This document shows, piece after piece, positions 24,601 through 36,603 of a DNA stretch of 64,000 nt (the stretch's first letter is position 1; every line of letters starts with the position of its first letter). Origin of the DNA: Ancylostoma caninum (Eukaryota > Nematoda > Chromadorea > Rhabditida > Ancylostomatidae). The stretch is taken from contig JBAJFG010000271.1 of assembly GCA_037903475.1 (NCBI GenBank), positions 620,001 to 684,000 on the forward strand, in the 5' to 3' direction. A model generated the notes under the pieces. That model worked only from the letters and a program-made list of their open reading frames with translations, was not told the origin of the DNA and made no database searches. The position numbers and the translations under genes were made by a program.

Positions 24601-24790
24601 TGAATTTGAAGGGATTTTTCTAGGATGTTCGGAAGAGCCAGTGATTCAATCCAATTTTGGTATTGGTTTAGAGCTTTGTTTTGTAAACAATGACTGACCA
24701 TGTTTCAGAGAGGTATTACGCACGTTACTGTAGGATTTTTAAGGCGCTTTGTGGATTTTATTTTGCTCGTCTGTTAGTGCAGAGTATCTA

Positions 24791-24933
24791 TGGTACGTTC
24801 CAAACGCGACAATAGTTGAGTAACCATGCGCATAATCTGCTTTTCTCTCATTCCTCTTCATTTACTGCACACTTTCTGGCGTTATTTTTCTCTCTGCTGT
24901 CTTCCCAGCTGTCGTCCATGGTGAAACGCACTA
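24791..24933. mobile_element. 143-bp TA-flanked MITE, family 2, copy 1
   Basis: Starts TGGTACGTTCCAAACGCGAC and ends GGTGAAACGCACTA. Exactly the same length as the copy at 50003-50145. Both share ACGTTC/CGTTTC ends, GAC(A/G)ATAGTTGAGTA and TTCTC/TCTCT tracts. TA precedes it; the right TA has decayed to CA. Confidence 0.7.
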
Positions 24934-25219
24934 CAGCCCCTTTGAAATTTAATTCATCTACAGGGTGCGGCCTATGCTTTCATACAAGAACATCTACTTT
25001 TACCTGAGGTAAACCCACCCAGAAAAATAAAGACCATCCTTACACCACATGATTCTTAGTATGTTATAGTCAATATGAAGGCACATTCTCTGTTTCACAG
25101 AACAAACTTATTTAAAACTAAGCATCAGTTTGAGTTATAAAAGGTTAACATTATAAAAATCCTCCTAGAAATAATAATTAAAAAATAACGAAAAAAAACA
25201 AATACGCCAACGCAGTCTT

Positions 25220-25412
25220 GTCATCACTACGGCCAGAACGCATAATTGAGATTACCCATGGTAATCGTGTCATCAAAAAAAGCCCAATCTTTGCTAGGTA
25301 TCCATCAAAATGTTTACTCATGCACAACGTTGTCTATACCCAGCTGCTACCTATGGGTAACCATGGACATGAGCTTACCCAGCCTTTCAGTCATGCATCC
25401 ATGCCCATAAGT
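25220..25412. repeat. GGGTAA/TTACCC dispersed repeat, copy 3
   Basis: See 12640-12812. This copy has ATTACCCATGGTAATCGTG, ACGTTGTCTATACCC and GGGTAACCATGGACATGAGC. Confidence 0.6.
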
Positions 25413-25419
25413 TAAGTAG

Positions 25420-27765
25420 TGACTAAAGAAGAATAAACATAAACTTTGCTTACACAGTGCAAAGGAATATATGAGCTATGAAAAATTTCGTTGTGAAGAA
25501 ACAAAGGAAAAGGTACAATAAATGGATTCCCTCTTTTTTAGATTAAAATAGCAGAAAAAATGACTGAATAAACGACAAACCCTATAAGTACAACGAAAAT
25601 TTTAGCGATTCAGGAGCAAAGAGCACAATAAATTGCTGAAAGGAGGCTCCTGCATCAAGCGGGCATTTCGGACTCCTTGCAAGAAAATCGGAGTTCTTCA
25701 AGAAATTCATGAAAATTCAACCTCTTTGTGTTGACTTATCACAGAAATAACGAACTTCTGGAACTCAGTTCATTTCAATCAATATTGTGTGATCGATCAT
25801 CATCACAGTTTCTGTTCTAGTTGCAACCTTCGACACAGACACAACAGATTTAGAAACTGTTCCATCATTGCGAGTGTCATTCGAACACCAGCATCGAGTA
25901 AACAGCGAAAACTCGTCCACACCCTCGTGTCACACCATACCGCGCATGCTTCGTGGGATCGATGGGGACTGATAGGATCCTGACTCTTTGGTGATCTCTT
26001 TGAAGATTTCAATTTTCCCTCAGAGGAAAAAATTCATCGAAAAGCTGGTTCTACCATGTAGTTGAAAGGTACAAGTCGATTTTGGAGGCCAAAAATCAAA
26101 TTTCCAGAGATTTACTCTTTTTCTCAATAGTTCTCCGTAAAACTGTATGGACTGTATGGCTGTTTGCCAAGCGCTGGCTCTTAGCCAGACAACTGTAGTG
26201 CAAAGCAAACGTCACATCACAGTCAAAACAAGACTGTTAATAAACTTGTCAGTAAACAAGCCCTCGTGACCTAGTAAGGGCGTCAGCTGCAGGCCAACGT
26301 GACAGCATCGTGAAGCGGTAAATAAGGTGTCCATATTTTGAGTTTGAGAGCTTGAACAGGGTCAGATCGGAAAAATATTAATTTCCGTAATTGCGCTTGG
26401 AAGGTGCCCGAGAAAAATTTGCATTAAACGAATGGCAAAAATAAGAACAACTACGTCACACAGGCTTAAATGAAGAAAAGGTGAATGGTGCTAGGGATAA
26501 CACCACCTTCCATAAGAGAATGCGCGGAAAATCGTACACTGGGTTTTCGGATGTTAGGTATTCCCTACCTCTAACAACCCCGTGCACGAATTACCTCAAG
26601 AGAAAGCTTGTGTAGATGATAAGTAAGTGTTGCTCAGTGCAGCTAGCGTAGAGGTTTACCGAAGAGATAGCCGGGCTTCCCGGAAGTGGACGCAATTAAC
26701 GTTACAGGAAAATTTGCTACTTCCGGAAAAGATTAACAAAAAACAATTACCATACCTATCTACAATCAAAACGCCCTGAAGTGCTGCAAACCGTGACCCA
26801 GTGCCAATCTCCTGACCCAAAGCTAAACCATATTAAAGTGCGCCTACAGACACTTTCCACCCGCACGCGTAGCGTCAGGCCGTTTTGCCCTTTTGAACTC
26901 GAGAAGAAATAACCAAACGTGGTTGAAAAAATGCTCACTTACTCACTCTAGCAGCTTATTAGCCATCTCAGGTCAAGGATGATCTGTTCTTCCTAGGAAA
27001 TAACCTGGAGCAACGGCCTTCTAAAAGCTGTTTCACCGGGGTCTGACGCGCGCGGGTGGTAAGCGTCCGATAATCATCAAAATGCCTTCCCAATGATTCG
27101 AGAGTAAAAATCTCTTAGTGGTTGGTAAAGCCTCTAGTAGTAGTATTCGGAGTTGCTGCAGTCGTTCTTCCAGTCAACAAACCAACAACAACTATGGAGA
27201 AGGTAAATATTGTTGCTCTTTGCACAAAGCATCATGAATCAAAATCAAGTCAACAACATGACGTCAGCACTAGCTGCAAAGGATTTGTTGTTTTGTTGTT
27301 GCTCTTGACGTAGTTTGCTTGGCAGACTCCAAGGATGGAGTCTTGGAACAGGGGAGGGACTGTAATGCCCCTGAACTTATGAGATAGTCAGGGATTTAGT
27401 GAACAACTCAGTTTTAAAGCCATCGGGGATGTAACAAATAGCTCTGAGAACGTGTGCAACTTTACCAACATTTACCTGGTAACCAGTATAAAAGTGAGGA
27501 TCCATGGCCAGTGTGGCCCAGAAATCCTGTACAGTCAGTATAGGAATCTACCTGGATGATTCACAACGTCGATTCTACATCGAAGCTAAAGAGTTACTGT
27601 GAGCCCAAAGCTTAATCAGCCTGAGAAGGTTTACAACTTTCATTCGGTAACCAGTATAACATGGTCATGTTTGGAATAAGATTCATCATGCAAACCGGCG
27701 GGCGGATAGGGAGGGGGGGGGGCTGGTAGACTCTTACTGCAGGGTATCGTTCCGGTTAAGGTCAT
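25420..27765. other. Intergenic, one short inverted repeat
   Basis: CCACCCGCACGCGTAGCGTC (about 26858) and CTGACGCGCGCGGGTGG (27042) are inverted relatives about 180 bp apart, possibly ends of a small element. Nothing else is supported. Confidence 0.4.
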
Positions 27766-27769
27766 TGAA

Positions 27770-28085
27770 TGAACAGCAAATGGGTAAACTATGGGTATGG
27801 ATAAATTACAGGCCTTATGGGTAAACGATAGGCCTCACCAAGCTTATAACGAGTAAACTCAGTGATTTACGCCAGCCCGGTACTGTTGATTACTGCGGGG
27901 TAGAAAAATTATAAAGGCTTACTGTTCAAATGAGGTAGCCAAAACCCCTATTGGTTTCCTTCCCTACTGAGCCAGCTTATCTAGTCGAGATAATCCAGGG
28001 TAAACTTGCAAACGTAATCGAATTTACCCATTGCTACTTAGGCTTCTACCCGTTTACCCAGGGTAATCTGACCGGTGAGTGCAGG
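27770..28085. repeat. GGGTAAAC dispersed repeat, copy 4
   Basis: Multiple GGGTAAAC/GTTTACCC words (27782, 27828, 28000 region and 28050-28066). Weaker alignment to the other copies. Confidence 0.45.
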
Positions 28086-28089
28086 TCCT

Positions 28090-29660
28090 GATTTGCTAAG
28101 TAACGTCTTAGGAAGTTGAGGATGCTGTGATACCACTTTTGTGACATTTTCCACCCCAATCCGTCCACCCAGGATTCTTGAGGAATTCATTTGGGTAAAG
28201 ATAGTCGGCCAAATATAGCATTGACAGTGGCGGATGCATCCTAAATATGGGATACGAGCCTTGCTTTCCTTCTTTTGCTTTCTTCCTCTCTTCCAGCAAC
28301 CGTCACGTTGTGGTAATCCGCGCTTACTCGCCTGTTTGCTAACCGAAAACCAAAGCTCGACCACATGTTCTCAATGCTGGCGCTGGGTGAGATTAATAGC
28401 TGCTAAATTACAACAGCAAACAGTAGTGGACTGCTCCATGGCGCCACTCTCAAGGGGTCACGTGTCCCATTCCAGAACATCCAAAGGCAATTTAATCACT
28501 GATAATCCTCGTTAATCACCGATTGTCTCGCCGCATTCCATGTGATCACTGAACAAGTTGTTGAACAGGCGGCGCACGTGACTGCTTGGGGGGTGTCCCG
28601 TGGGAGATTCGTGGGGAACGCATTCGCGGTAATTCACTCAATCCGGGGCATTCTCGGAAACAAATCTAGTGTTCGGCACCAGAAATGTGTTTAGAGGAAG
28701 GAAATTCGCAGATTTGGAGTGGTCCGGGGGTGAATTCTAGTAAATACCTAGTTAGTTTAAACATCTTATCGGCATCAAGGGTGGTGAAACCTGGATTCAC
28801 ACCAATTCTACGGCTTTAATGATTCGTTGCTTTCAGGATTTCTGATCCCGAGTTCCTGGGAACCAGGGTATACCTGGCCTTCGATCATTTATCAGTTGAC
28901 CACTGCACATTCGCGAGTACATTCAGGTGCAAAGGTCCTTTATTGTAAACATCTCCACGCTGGCGATGAGCCAACTTTCTGAATCACACGTTTTTCTGCA
29001 TTGGAAAACTTAGCGAGGGACCAATGAATTTTTTTCGATTCCCAAAAAAAATGAACTTATCCGCCCACGATTTTTGAAAGCCCATTGACACCGCGGTCCG
29101 AGTGACTAAACACATAATAATTCTGCACATGAAAGACACTAGAGGATCAAATTTCTGTAAATAAATTAATGGGCATACGTCACTCATATGGCTAAGCCAA
29201 AAAGTCATTGCTCACATAATAAGAGGGAATAGAGGACGTACCAAAAAAGACAGAGATTAACAATTTTTTCAAGGGTGATATCTTAAAACTGAATGCTGAA
29301 GAAATTTTCGGCATCGATGACGTCACTCCTTCGATATCCACAGTTTAGCTTGCTGTTAACCTCGTGTTTAATTGCCATAGGCATACAGATTTCTTGGTGG
29401 ATGACATATACATACAAACTGGGATGAATTGAATCCCCATGCATTTTTCGCACTAATTTCTAATTGGAACCATATCTTTATTGAGAACAAAAACGTTAAA
29501 TATACACAAATTAAGTTCAAAGTGTATGAGCGTCACTAATCCTGTTTTGGGTAAAGTCAGCAAACGGAGAATCGTAACTCAGTTCTTCTGATGAATCAGG
29601 AGTTTCCTGGCTCTGGTGTGGGATTCGTTTTCAGTTTATTTGGACATTAAAGGCGCGAGC
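28090..29660. other. Intergenic, nothing supported
   Basis: No splice-consistent exon pair and no recognisable domain. An isolated CAGTGGCGGATGC near 28220 resembles a hAT-type MITE end. Confidence 0.4.
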
Positions 29661-29668
29661 CCTTCGTG

Positions 29669-30829
29669 AATTACAACATTAATAATTACAACATTAATCC
29701 TTCATCTGATTTTTAAAACCACCACCAGTGCGACCAACCTCTTTGACGTCTTTGCCGTATATTCCGGTCACCTTCTTTGAAAAAAGCAATTTTTACTTCT
29801 TAAATGATACTTCACATTCCAGGTCATTTGGAGGAAAAAGCGTGATGAAGCGGCTCCTATGTATAGCTTCTCGACAAACAATGGCTGATAATCTTCTTGG
29901 TTTCTTCTTAAATCACTTGAAATGTTGGACAAATTGCAGGGCGTAGTCAGATCACATCCATAAATGGTCTGTAATGGATAGAATATAAAATTTTGTGAAA
30001 TCTGTGGCCCAGATCATGGTTCATTCGGTTATTACCCTTTCCGACCCATCAAGCACCAGCCACGTGAGGGAAACCAGCGCCATTTAGGTTTATTACTCTT
30101 CCACTGATGGCACAAAGTTCAATTCTAAAAGTTTACGACGACATTACCATATTCATTGTCGAACATTGATCACCCCGTGAACACGCTTATCACACGTTCC
30201 TATTGTGTCGTTAGTTTTTATGGACTCGTCACGTTGTTCGTATGGAATTCGGATGACTCTGGCAAAATGAAAACGTGACTTCCACAGAAGTATTAGTGGT
30301 AGGACTTGGAGGGATGCTATGGGTTTAGATGGACTGCATATGGTTGGAAAACACTAGAAAGAACAAATCCAGTGTGCATTCCTTAGAAAAAATCTTTCCA
30401 TAAATTATCCAAGACTTCAAAAACTCCATCAGGTTTTTTTTGTAAGTACATATCTAAAAGATCACATTCTTGTGTTATCTTTGAAAGGTAAATATACTCA
30501 GTGACAATTACTGTAGTCAAAAACAGCTTTGGCGCCAGATTGACGCGGTAAGTACCATATTTGAACCTCACTACTCAAACAGAAAGTCATACGTACGCCA
30601 CGTGACGAGTAAAAAGTTATTTTTTACTTTACTCCTATCTTGGCTCGTTGGCTGCCGACATTGCCATTAGGAGCGATTATTAATACTGTGAAGTATAAGA
30701 AGTAATAATTGCTTTTTTCAAAGAAGGTGACCGGAATATACGGTAAAGACGTCAGAGAGGTTGGTCGCACTGGTGGTTTTATTAAAAAAACCAGTCAGAT
30801 GAAGGATTAGTAATGTAATTATGAATGAC
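29669..30829. repeat. Inverted pair of about 145-bp repeats, 870 bp apart
   Basis: 29669-29817 and 30684-30829 are inverted copies. Shared blocks include ATCCTTCATCTGA, CCAGTGCGACCAACCTCT, GACGTCTTT and TATTCCGGTCACCTTC plus TTTGAAAAAAGCAATT. They could be long terminal inverted repeats of one 1.16-kb element or two MITEs in opposite orientation. The open frame at 29728-29946 runs through the left arm and shows no transposase signature. Confidence 0.75.
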
Positions 30830-32220
30830 AAACCAGCAGGGGACTGCATAAAAATTATGCTGAAGAAATCATCAGAGAGAAATGGCACATGGGAAGGTCT
30901 GTGGAAGAATTTGGACCTACTGAGAAAAAGTGGGAACCGAGAAAAATGATCAAACAATAGAAAGCCTCGGACAGACAAGCAGACAGACAGAGAGACAGGC
31001 ATGAAGACTGCTGACTTATCGAATGACCCCATATCCCCCCGAAAAATCTACCATCTTAATGAAGCTAGAGGCTAAGGAACTGACACTGCTACATACTTAT
31101 GTAAGTATTATATTATATTTATGTGGACAAAATCTGTTATTCTATAGACTGATAAGCAGCTGGCGGTGTTTTCCCCTACTGACTGTATGCTCTCTTTGAA
31201 ATTTTGAAAGCTGAAACAAAAAAAAAATGTCACAGAGCTTTCCGACCAGCCCAATATCTTATGTAAGTATTATATTACATTAACATAGGTTCAGAATGAG
31301 TTTCTTCTTGAGTAAGCGGATATTCCTGAGTTTCATGAGAAGAAAAAATGGAGCTTTCTCAGTGACCCAGCAGTTTTCGGTGGGATGACTTAATGATTTG
31401 AAAACTTGTATAATTTGTCATATCTGACATTATAGGATTTTACGACGACTTTTTTTCATTTTGTTTCTACGACGACGTTTTCTAGTGCTATACATGAATG
31501 TAATGAACTAGGAACTAGAGATCTAGACATGGGTAAATATTCAAAGATATTCAAGATCGTTATTATAGCCTTTATTTCGTTAGTTTCCTCTTCGCGAAGA
31601 ATCGCAAGGATTTCACGATTTCTGGTACAAACGATAGAAAAAACAGTGCCAAAAAATGTACTTTTTGGCAGCTATACAGTTGCATACAGACATACCGCAT
31701 GCGGCCTAGCGCTATTGCGATTACTATACATTGACGTGGCCAACTAATCTCTTCATGCATTCCAATTTTTAGCTCTCCATCTAGACCTAGACCACAGGCA
31801 GATGTTACAGTTGATACACGATTCTGCACCTTTATTTTCACCAATTCAAACGTGCCCTGCATGAAGTTTCACACCTTATCCAGGATTTTTAACGAAATCC
31901 AACAGATTCCTTGCTATGGAATGATGACGTGCTAGATACTTCCTGGACATTGTTACTGATAGAAAGTGCATCTGCATCCTCATCACAAGACGGAAATGTT
32001 TCCAACGTTGAAGTTCATTAATCACCCTTCTCTTATCAATGACGAGATGCTGCACTTCACAAGGATACCAAAATATCTCACTTTGCTGATCTGAAGGCAA
32101 AGGCCAAACAATCAGTGTTCACTGATTGAATCTATCACAAGATGTACCCAGTGCAAGGTTGATGAAAGAAAATAATGAGTCTGTTCTTGAAGAGGGGCCC
32201 AATTTGTTGAGCCATTTAAA
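30830..32220. other. Intergenic, nothing supported
   Basis: CTTATGTAAGTATTATATTA occurs at about 31097 and again at about 31258. Weak open frames only (31529-31747 plus, 31876-32100 minus). Confidence 0.4.
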
Positions 32221-32224
32221 TACA

Positions 32225-32492
32225 CAGTGGACGTCAATGGCGTTGGCCCATCTGCCGCCTTGAGAAGGATGTCGCGCAACCGCGCCGCGCACCGTGACCT
32301 AGGGGTTCTGCTGATGTTATGCAATTTCTAGCAGCTTTTCCACCCGATTTTGGGGATTTCCGAGCAAATCGGGAAGAAAATATCCTAGAAATAGCATTCC
32401 TGCGGCGAAGACACCGATTCCGGCGCGCGCGGCGCAGTCGCGCTGCGTCTTTCTCGAGGCCGCGAGTGGGCCGCCGCCATTGCCGTCCACTG
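32225..32492. mobile_element. Tc1/mariner-type MITE, family 1, copy 4
   Basis: The 268-bp element has left CAGTGGACGTCAATGGCG and right GCCGTCCACTG followed by TA. The left flank TA is displaced by two bases. Very close to copies 1 and 5 in its ends. Confidence 0.85.
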
Positions 32493-33206
32493 TATATCCG
32501 TTCGCGGAGCTTCTGCTACAGTTACTATCACTCCAGGGAAGTAGTTGTTGACTGATGTGGTTGTGTTTGACTGGAAGCTTTCTTGAATTTTAATGTTGCG
32601 CAGGCCAAGTAATGACATAATACTAGAACAAACAAAAAATTAACCATTACCCGGATAAAGGAGGGTGTCAGTGGAATAACTCTTTCTAAAATCTATGCAA
32701 ACCATCCGAAATAGTCTAGCGGAATGCTGCTGACATCCGGAGGGCAGAGCAAAAGGATTTATCATATGGTGAACCCATTAGCATTTTGTGCTAGTTGTTC
32801 GTTCAACGACAGTGACAACGAACACTGCAAATCAAATCGAAATCCATCTAAAGACCAACTCAGAGAACATTCAGACGAAGGAACCAAGTGATCAGACAAT
32901 GTTACTCCCAAATAAACAGTACATGAATTGCTGCACTCCTCACAAAAAGTCGCTAGGGAACAGCAAGAGTACCAAAACTTGATTAAAGGACAACGCAGAA
33001 AACAACGAATGAGCTTGAAGTTTCACTGGCAGCATTGGAGGATTGAGAGGGACAAAAGGAAGGGTAGAATATGGATTACAATGGAATGGGCAATTATTCC
33101 AGATGTTCGCTCCTTCTGAGTCGGGATATTCTGAATTTTGTATTTTTTTAAAGCAAAATTGCAGAAAATTCTGCTGATCTTCGAGAAAAAAATTCCCCTA
33201 AGGGTA

Positions 33207-33475
33207 CAGTCTGGTAGCCCAGAACGCGCACCAGAGTGAACTTTGTGTGCAATTGCGACCGCAGTGGTTTTGACCGGGCGATCGGCTTTTCGATCCATTT
33301 TTAGGCTTTCTTTTATAAGTTTTGGTATGTTTTTGATATGTAGGTGATGTGATTCCTTCCATTTTGATGTTTCGATGCTGTCTCCCATGGAACCGGCTGG
33401 TCGGCAGGCCGATACCACTGCGGTCGCAATTGCACACAAAGTCCACCCTGGTGCGCGTTGTGGCCTACCAGACTA
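33207..33475. mobile_element. TA-flanked MITE with 65-bp inverted arms, family 3
   Basis: The left arm starts CAGTCTGGTAG and includes AACGCGCACCAG and TTTGTGTGCAATTGCGACCG. The right arm is its complement, ending CTACCAGACTA, with TA at both outer flanks (33205-33206, 33476-33477). No coding potential. Tc1/mariner-type by target site. Confidence 0.8.
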
Positions 33476-34228
33476 TACAAATGATGATGCATAAATATTA
33501 ATAAGTACGACTAATATTTGAAGAAGATATTTTCTATCAGGAAAGGTCTCAAAAGGCTGCTAATAACTGAGAGCTTGGCGTAAATTTCTGTAATTGAGAG
33601 AGAAGTCCAAACCTGCAGTGTTTGTGGATGAAGGACATTTCATAAAACTATTCGAAGAACTCCAAAAAATACTAATTCAATGCGTATTAAATGAGTTTGA
33701 AAGGAGCGTTTCCTTTCAAAATTTCAATTTTGACATTTAGCCACTTAAGAGCCAATTTTTCGAAGGGAGACTCATGTCCTGACTTTGTCTAGCGGTATTC
33801 ACTGTGATATTCACGAAAGTCACAATATTTTTGTAGAGCCACCCTAGTTTGCATGCTTACGGTAACTGATCGGTAGGTGCGGCATCATAAAGGTTGCAGA
33901 AATGGTCATTGAATAAACCGCACACAAAAACACACATTCCAACCTTCTACAGGTAATCAGACCTTAACCCCATGAAACGGGATCAAATTGCAAAACGGAC
34001 ATGGTATTCGTATATAGCACATCTTGTACTCCATCTATTTCCAGAAGATTCCAGTAGATTTTCCAAGATGCTGTCTCTACTGTACACCTACATAAGATTG
34101 CCCTACAGAAATAAGTGCACGGTATAAAACGAATTTGATTTTTATAAATATAATATCCAGTAACTCCCATGGACAATGTTTGAGCAGAAAATATTTTTCG
34201 AAATTTCGGGGCAGAAATAGCATTTTCC

Positions 34229-34346
34229 GGGTGTAAAGCGTACCTGAAAGTGGAGGCGCTATCGAGCTCTGCGATTGGCGGGTGGCTTGAGCTAACCTAT
34301 CGCGGAGCTTTTCCGTGCCACCCACTCCAGGTATACCGCTCAACAC
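34229..34346. mobile_element. Mutator-like MITE, diverged copy
   Basis: Terminal GGTGTAAAGCGTACCTGAAA and the inverted AGTGTTGAGCGGTATACCTG match the 46527 element (AGTGTAGAGCGTTATACCTG). The interior GAGCTCTGCGATTGG is shared. Target duplication is no longer visible. Confidence 0.65.
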
Positions 34347-34552
34347 TCGTCTTTTCAACACTTATCACACCCATAACGCCTCCATAAAATAATGTTTAGC
34401 TCAGAAACACCTCCAGCTTACATTTTATCCAGAAATTTTATAAAATCATCCTCGGGACCATGCATGAGCGAACGCACCCTCTGTTAATTGGTTGTTTTTG
34501 GTGTAGTGCAAAATGAAGATAGTATTACTTGTTCATATTATGAAGTTATCTA

Positions 34553-34690
34553 TAATTTGTTCCAAACACGACGACAGTTGAGTATTCGGGTATTCTGGCT
34601 GTTTTTTCCCTTCACCATCTTCAATTCCTGCGCACTTTCCCTCGTTCTTTTCCCTGTGGCGTTTCTTCAACTTCTCTGTGGATAAAATTG
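34553..34690. repeat. 143-bp MITE family 2, decayed copy
   Basis: TTGTTCCAAACACGACGACA and GTTGAGTA match the copies at 24791 and 50003. The right end is eroded. Confidence 0.55.
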
Positions 34691-36603
34691 ATAAGAGAGA
34701 AATAATGATTCCGAAGAATTTTGTCTCTTTTGAATCACTCCAGTTTCTTTTTTTTTTATTTTTTCATGTTTACATATTTTTAAAGGTTTGTCTATGATAG
34801 GTTATCGTTATTCGTATTTCCATTTTGACCCAAGATTTTTTTACCAAATTTACTCGACCTCAAGCAAAATCCCAGAGTAGACTCCTCAAGCACTAGAAAG
34901 GAATCCTATTCCTTCTTCCAGAAAACTGAAGATCACCCCCCACTTACTGCACAATTCATTCACTTTTCAATTAGCGTAATCCTCCGCTTTCAGTAGTCAA
35001 ATTGAGATGCTTTTCTTGCTCTCATCCGCTTCTGCCATGTGATAAACACTTCCTCCGGCTGAGTTGATCAGCTGCTGATCGCCGTGGGTTGATTGTTTGT
35101 TTACTGTGTGCTTTCTGCTACACTACACCAACAAAACGCTAAGAATAACTTTCCAGACAAACAGGGAAACACGTAACCCGCCACTAGAATCATTTGCAAA
35201 TAAACAAATGACGTAAATGCTACGTCCATACAATAGCGTCACCCACGCATACAGAATGCGGGGGAATAATATTTTGCGACCTAGTGATGATGGATTTCAG
35301 AATAATCCTACAAAAAATCTCGGACTAAGCCTAAAAATTGAATGAGGCTGGCTTCAGCATGGACTGCAGACGCCGTTCTCGCAAAATTTGGCACAGCATA
35401 GTAGTGCCGTGATGAATTAAGCAGTTTTTTTGATTTTCCTTACAATACAATGCCATCGCTATACTAAATTTTCATTACACCACGGCTAAGTTGAATCCCA
35501 TCTCATCACAAGTACCAGATTTACGCGAAATCACACCAGTAACCGTTTTCCCAGTCGACTACTTGGACGTCAACCAGCAGAAATCCGACAGAACCAAGTC
35601 GACCGGGATCTGTGTCCTTTCACTGCGAGGAATTTAACACAATTTTTACACAGAGGACTATCTACTGACCTCAAACGTTTTTAATAAAACCTTCTACACG
35701 ATGTAACCCTCTTCCACCACCCTATACAATCTGTCGAGTTCTGATGAATTTCCGTTATCGCATAGAAGGCATCCCTTACCGATGAGCCAATCTAAGAGCA
35801 CTCTTGGGTGCCAATATCGGCTAAAACACACCAAACATGTCCATGTTTGCAGCTGCATCAGTAAGGACAGCTAATTCACTTTCAAATCCGAACTTCTACA
35901 CATGCAAAATCAATGCGTTCCAATCACACTGCTAGATGTGTTTGGCATATCAGCGAATAAAAAGCTGCGTTTAAAATCATTCCTATATTACCGCTGGATC
36001 CATTCTCTCGCGGACATTGATATCGCTCCTATCTCTCTTTCCTGAACTATGGCTCAATAGATTTTGAGATTACAACATTCAAAACAAAGGCTAAATCTCA
36101 AACTATTTTAAGAAACAAAATTTTAGCCACCAGATTACGAGTACACTTTAAACTCTATATTAACACTGCACACATTTTAGATGAACCTCCTATGTATAGT
36201 AGTGTCCTGTGACATGAAAATTCTACAACAAAAGAAGGAAAAATAATAAAAGTCGCTTCGCAGGTGATAACACTTGATTACGTGCGAATTCACTAGGAAC
36301 ACTATCAATAAAGTTTTTATATCCCTATGAAGTACAAAATGAACTAACCAAACTCAACAAAGCCTACAATGTGAAAAAAAAAATACAATTTGAACAACAG
36401 TAATGAATGTAAGTAATATAACAAATTTGATGGGTCTTCAATATCGTAGCAGTCTGAAAGGATTGGTATTTCCCTTGTGAAAAAAATCAGCACCGCCAAG
36501 CAAAATGAGCGAAAGAATGAAAAGGGTAGAAAAACATGGATAGAAGACAGATGGTGTTAAGAAGTGAAAGCACAATAAGCCTCAGAAGATAAACACTTAC
36601 CTA
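34691..36603. other. Intergenic, nothing supported
   Basis: AT-rich downstream region of the ROMO1 gene. No exon, RNA gene or known repeat was recognised. Confidence 0.4.
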
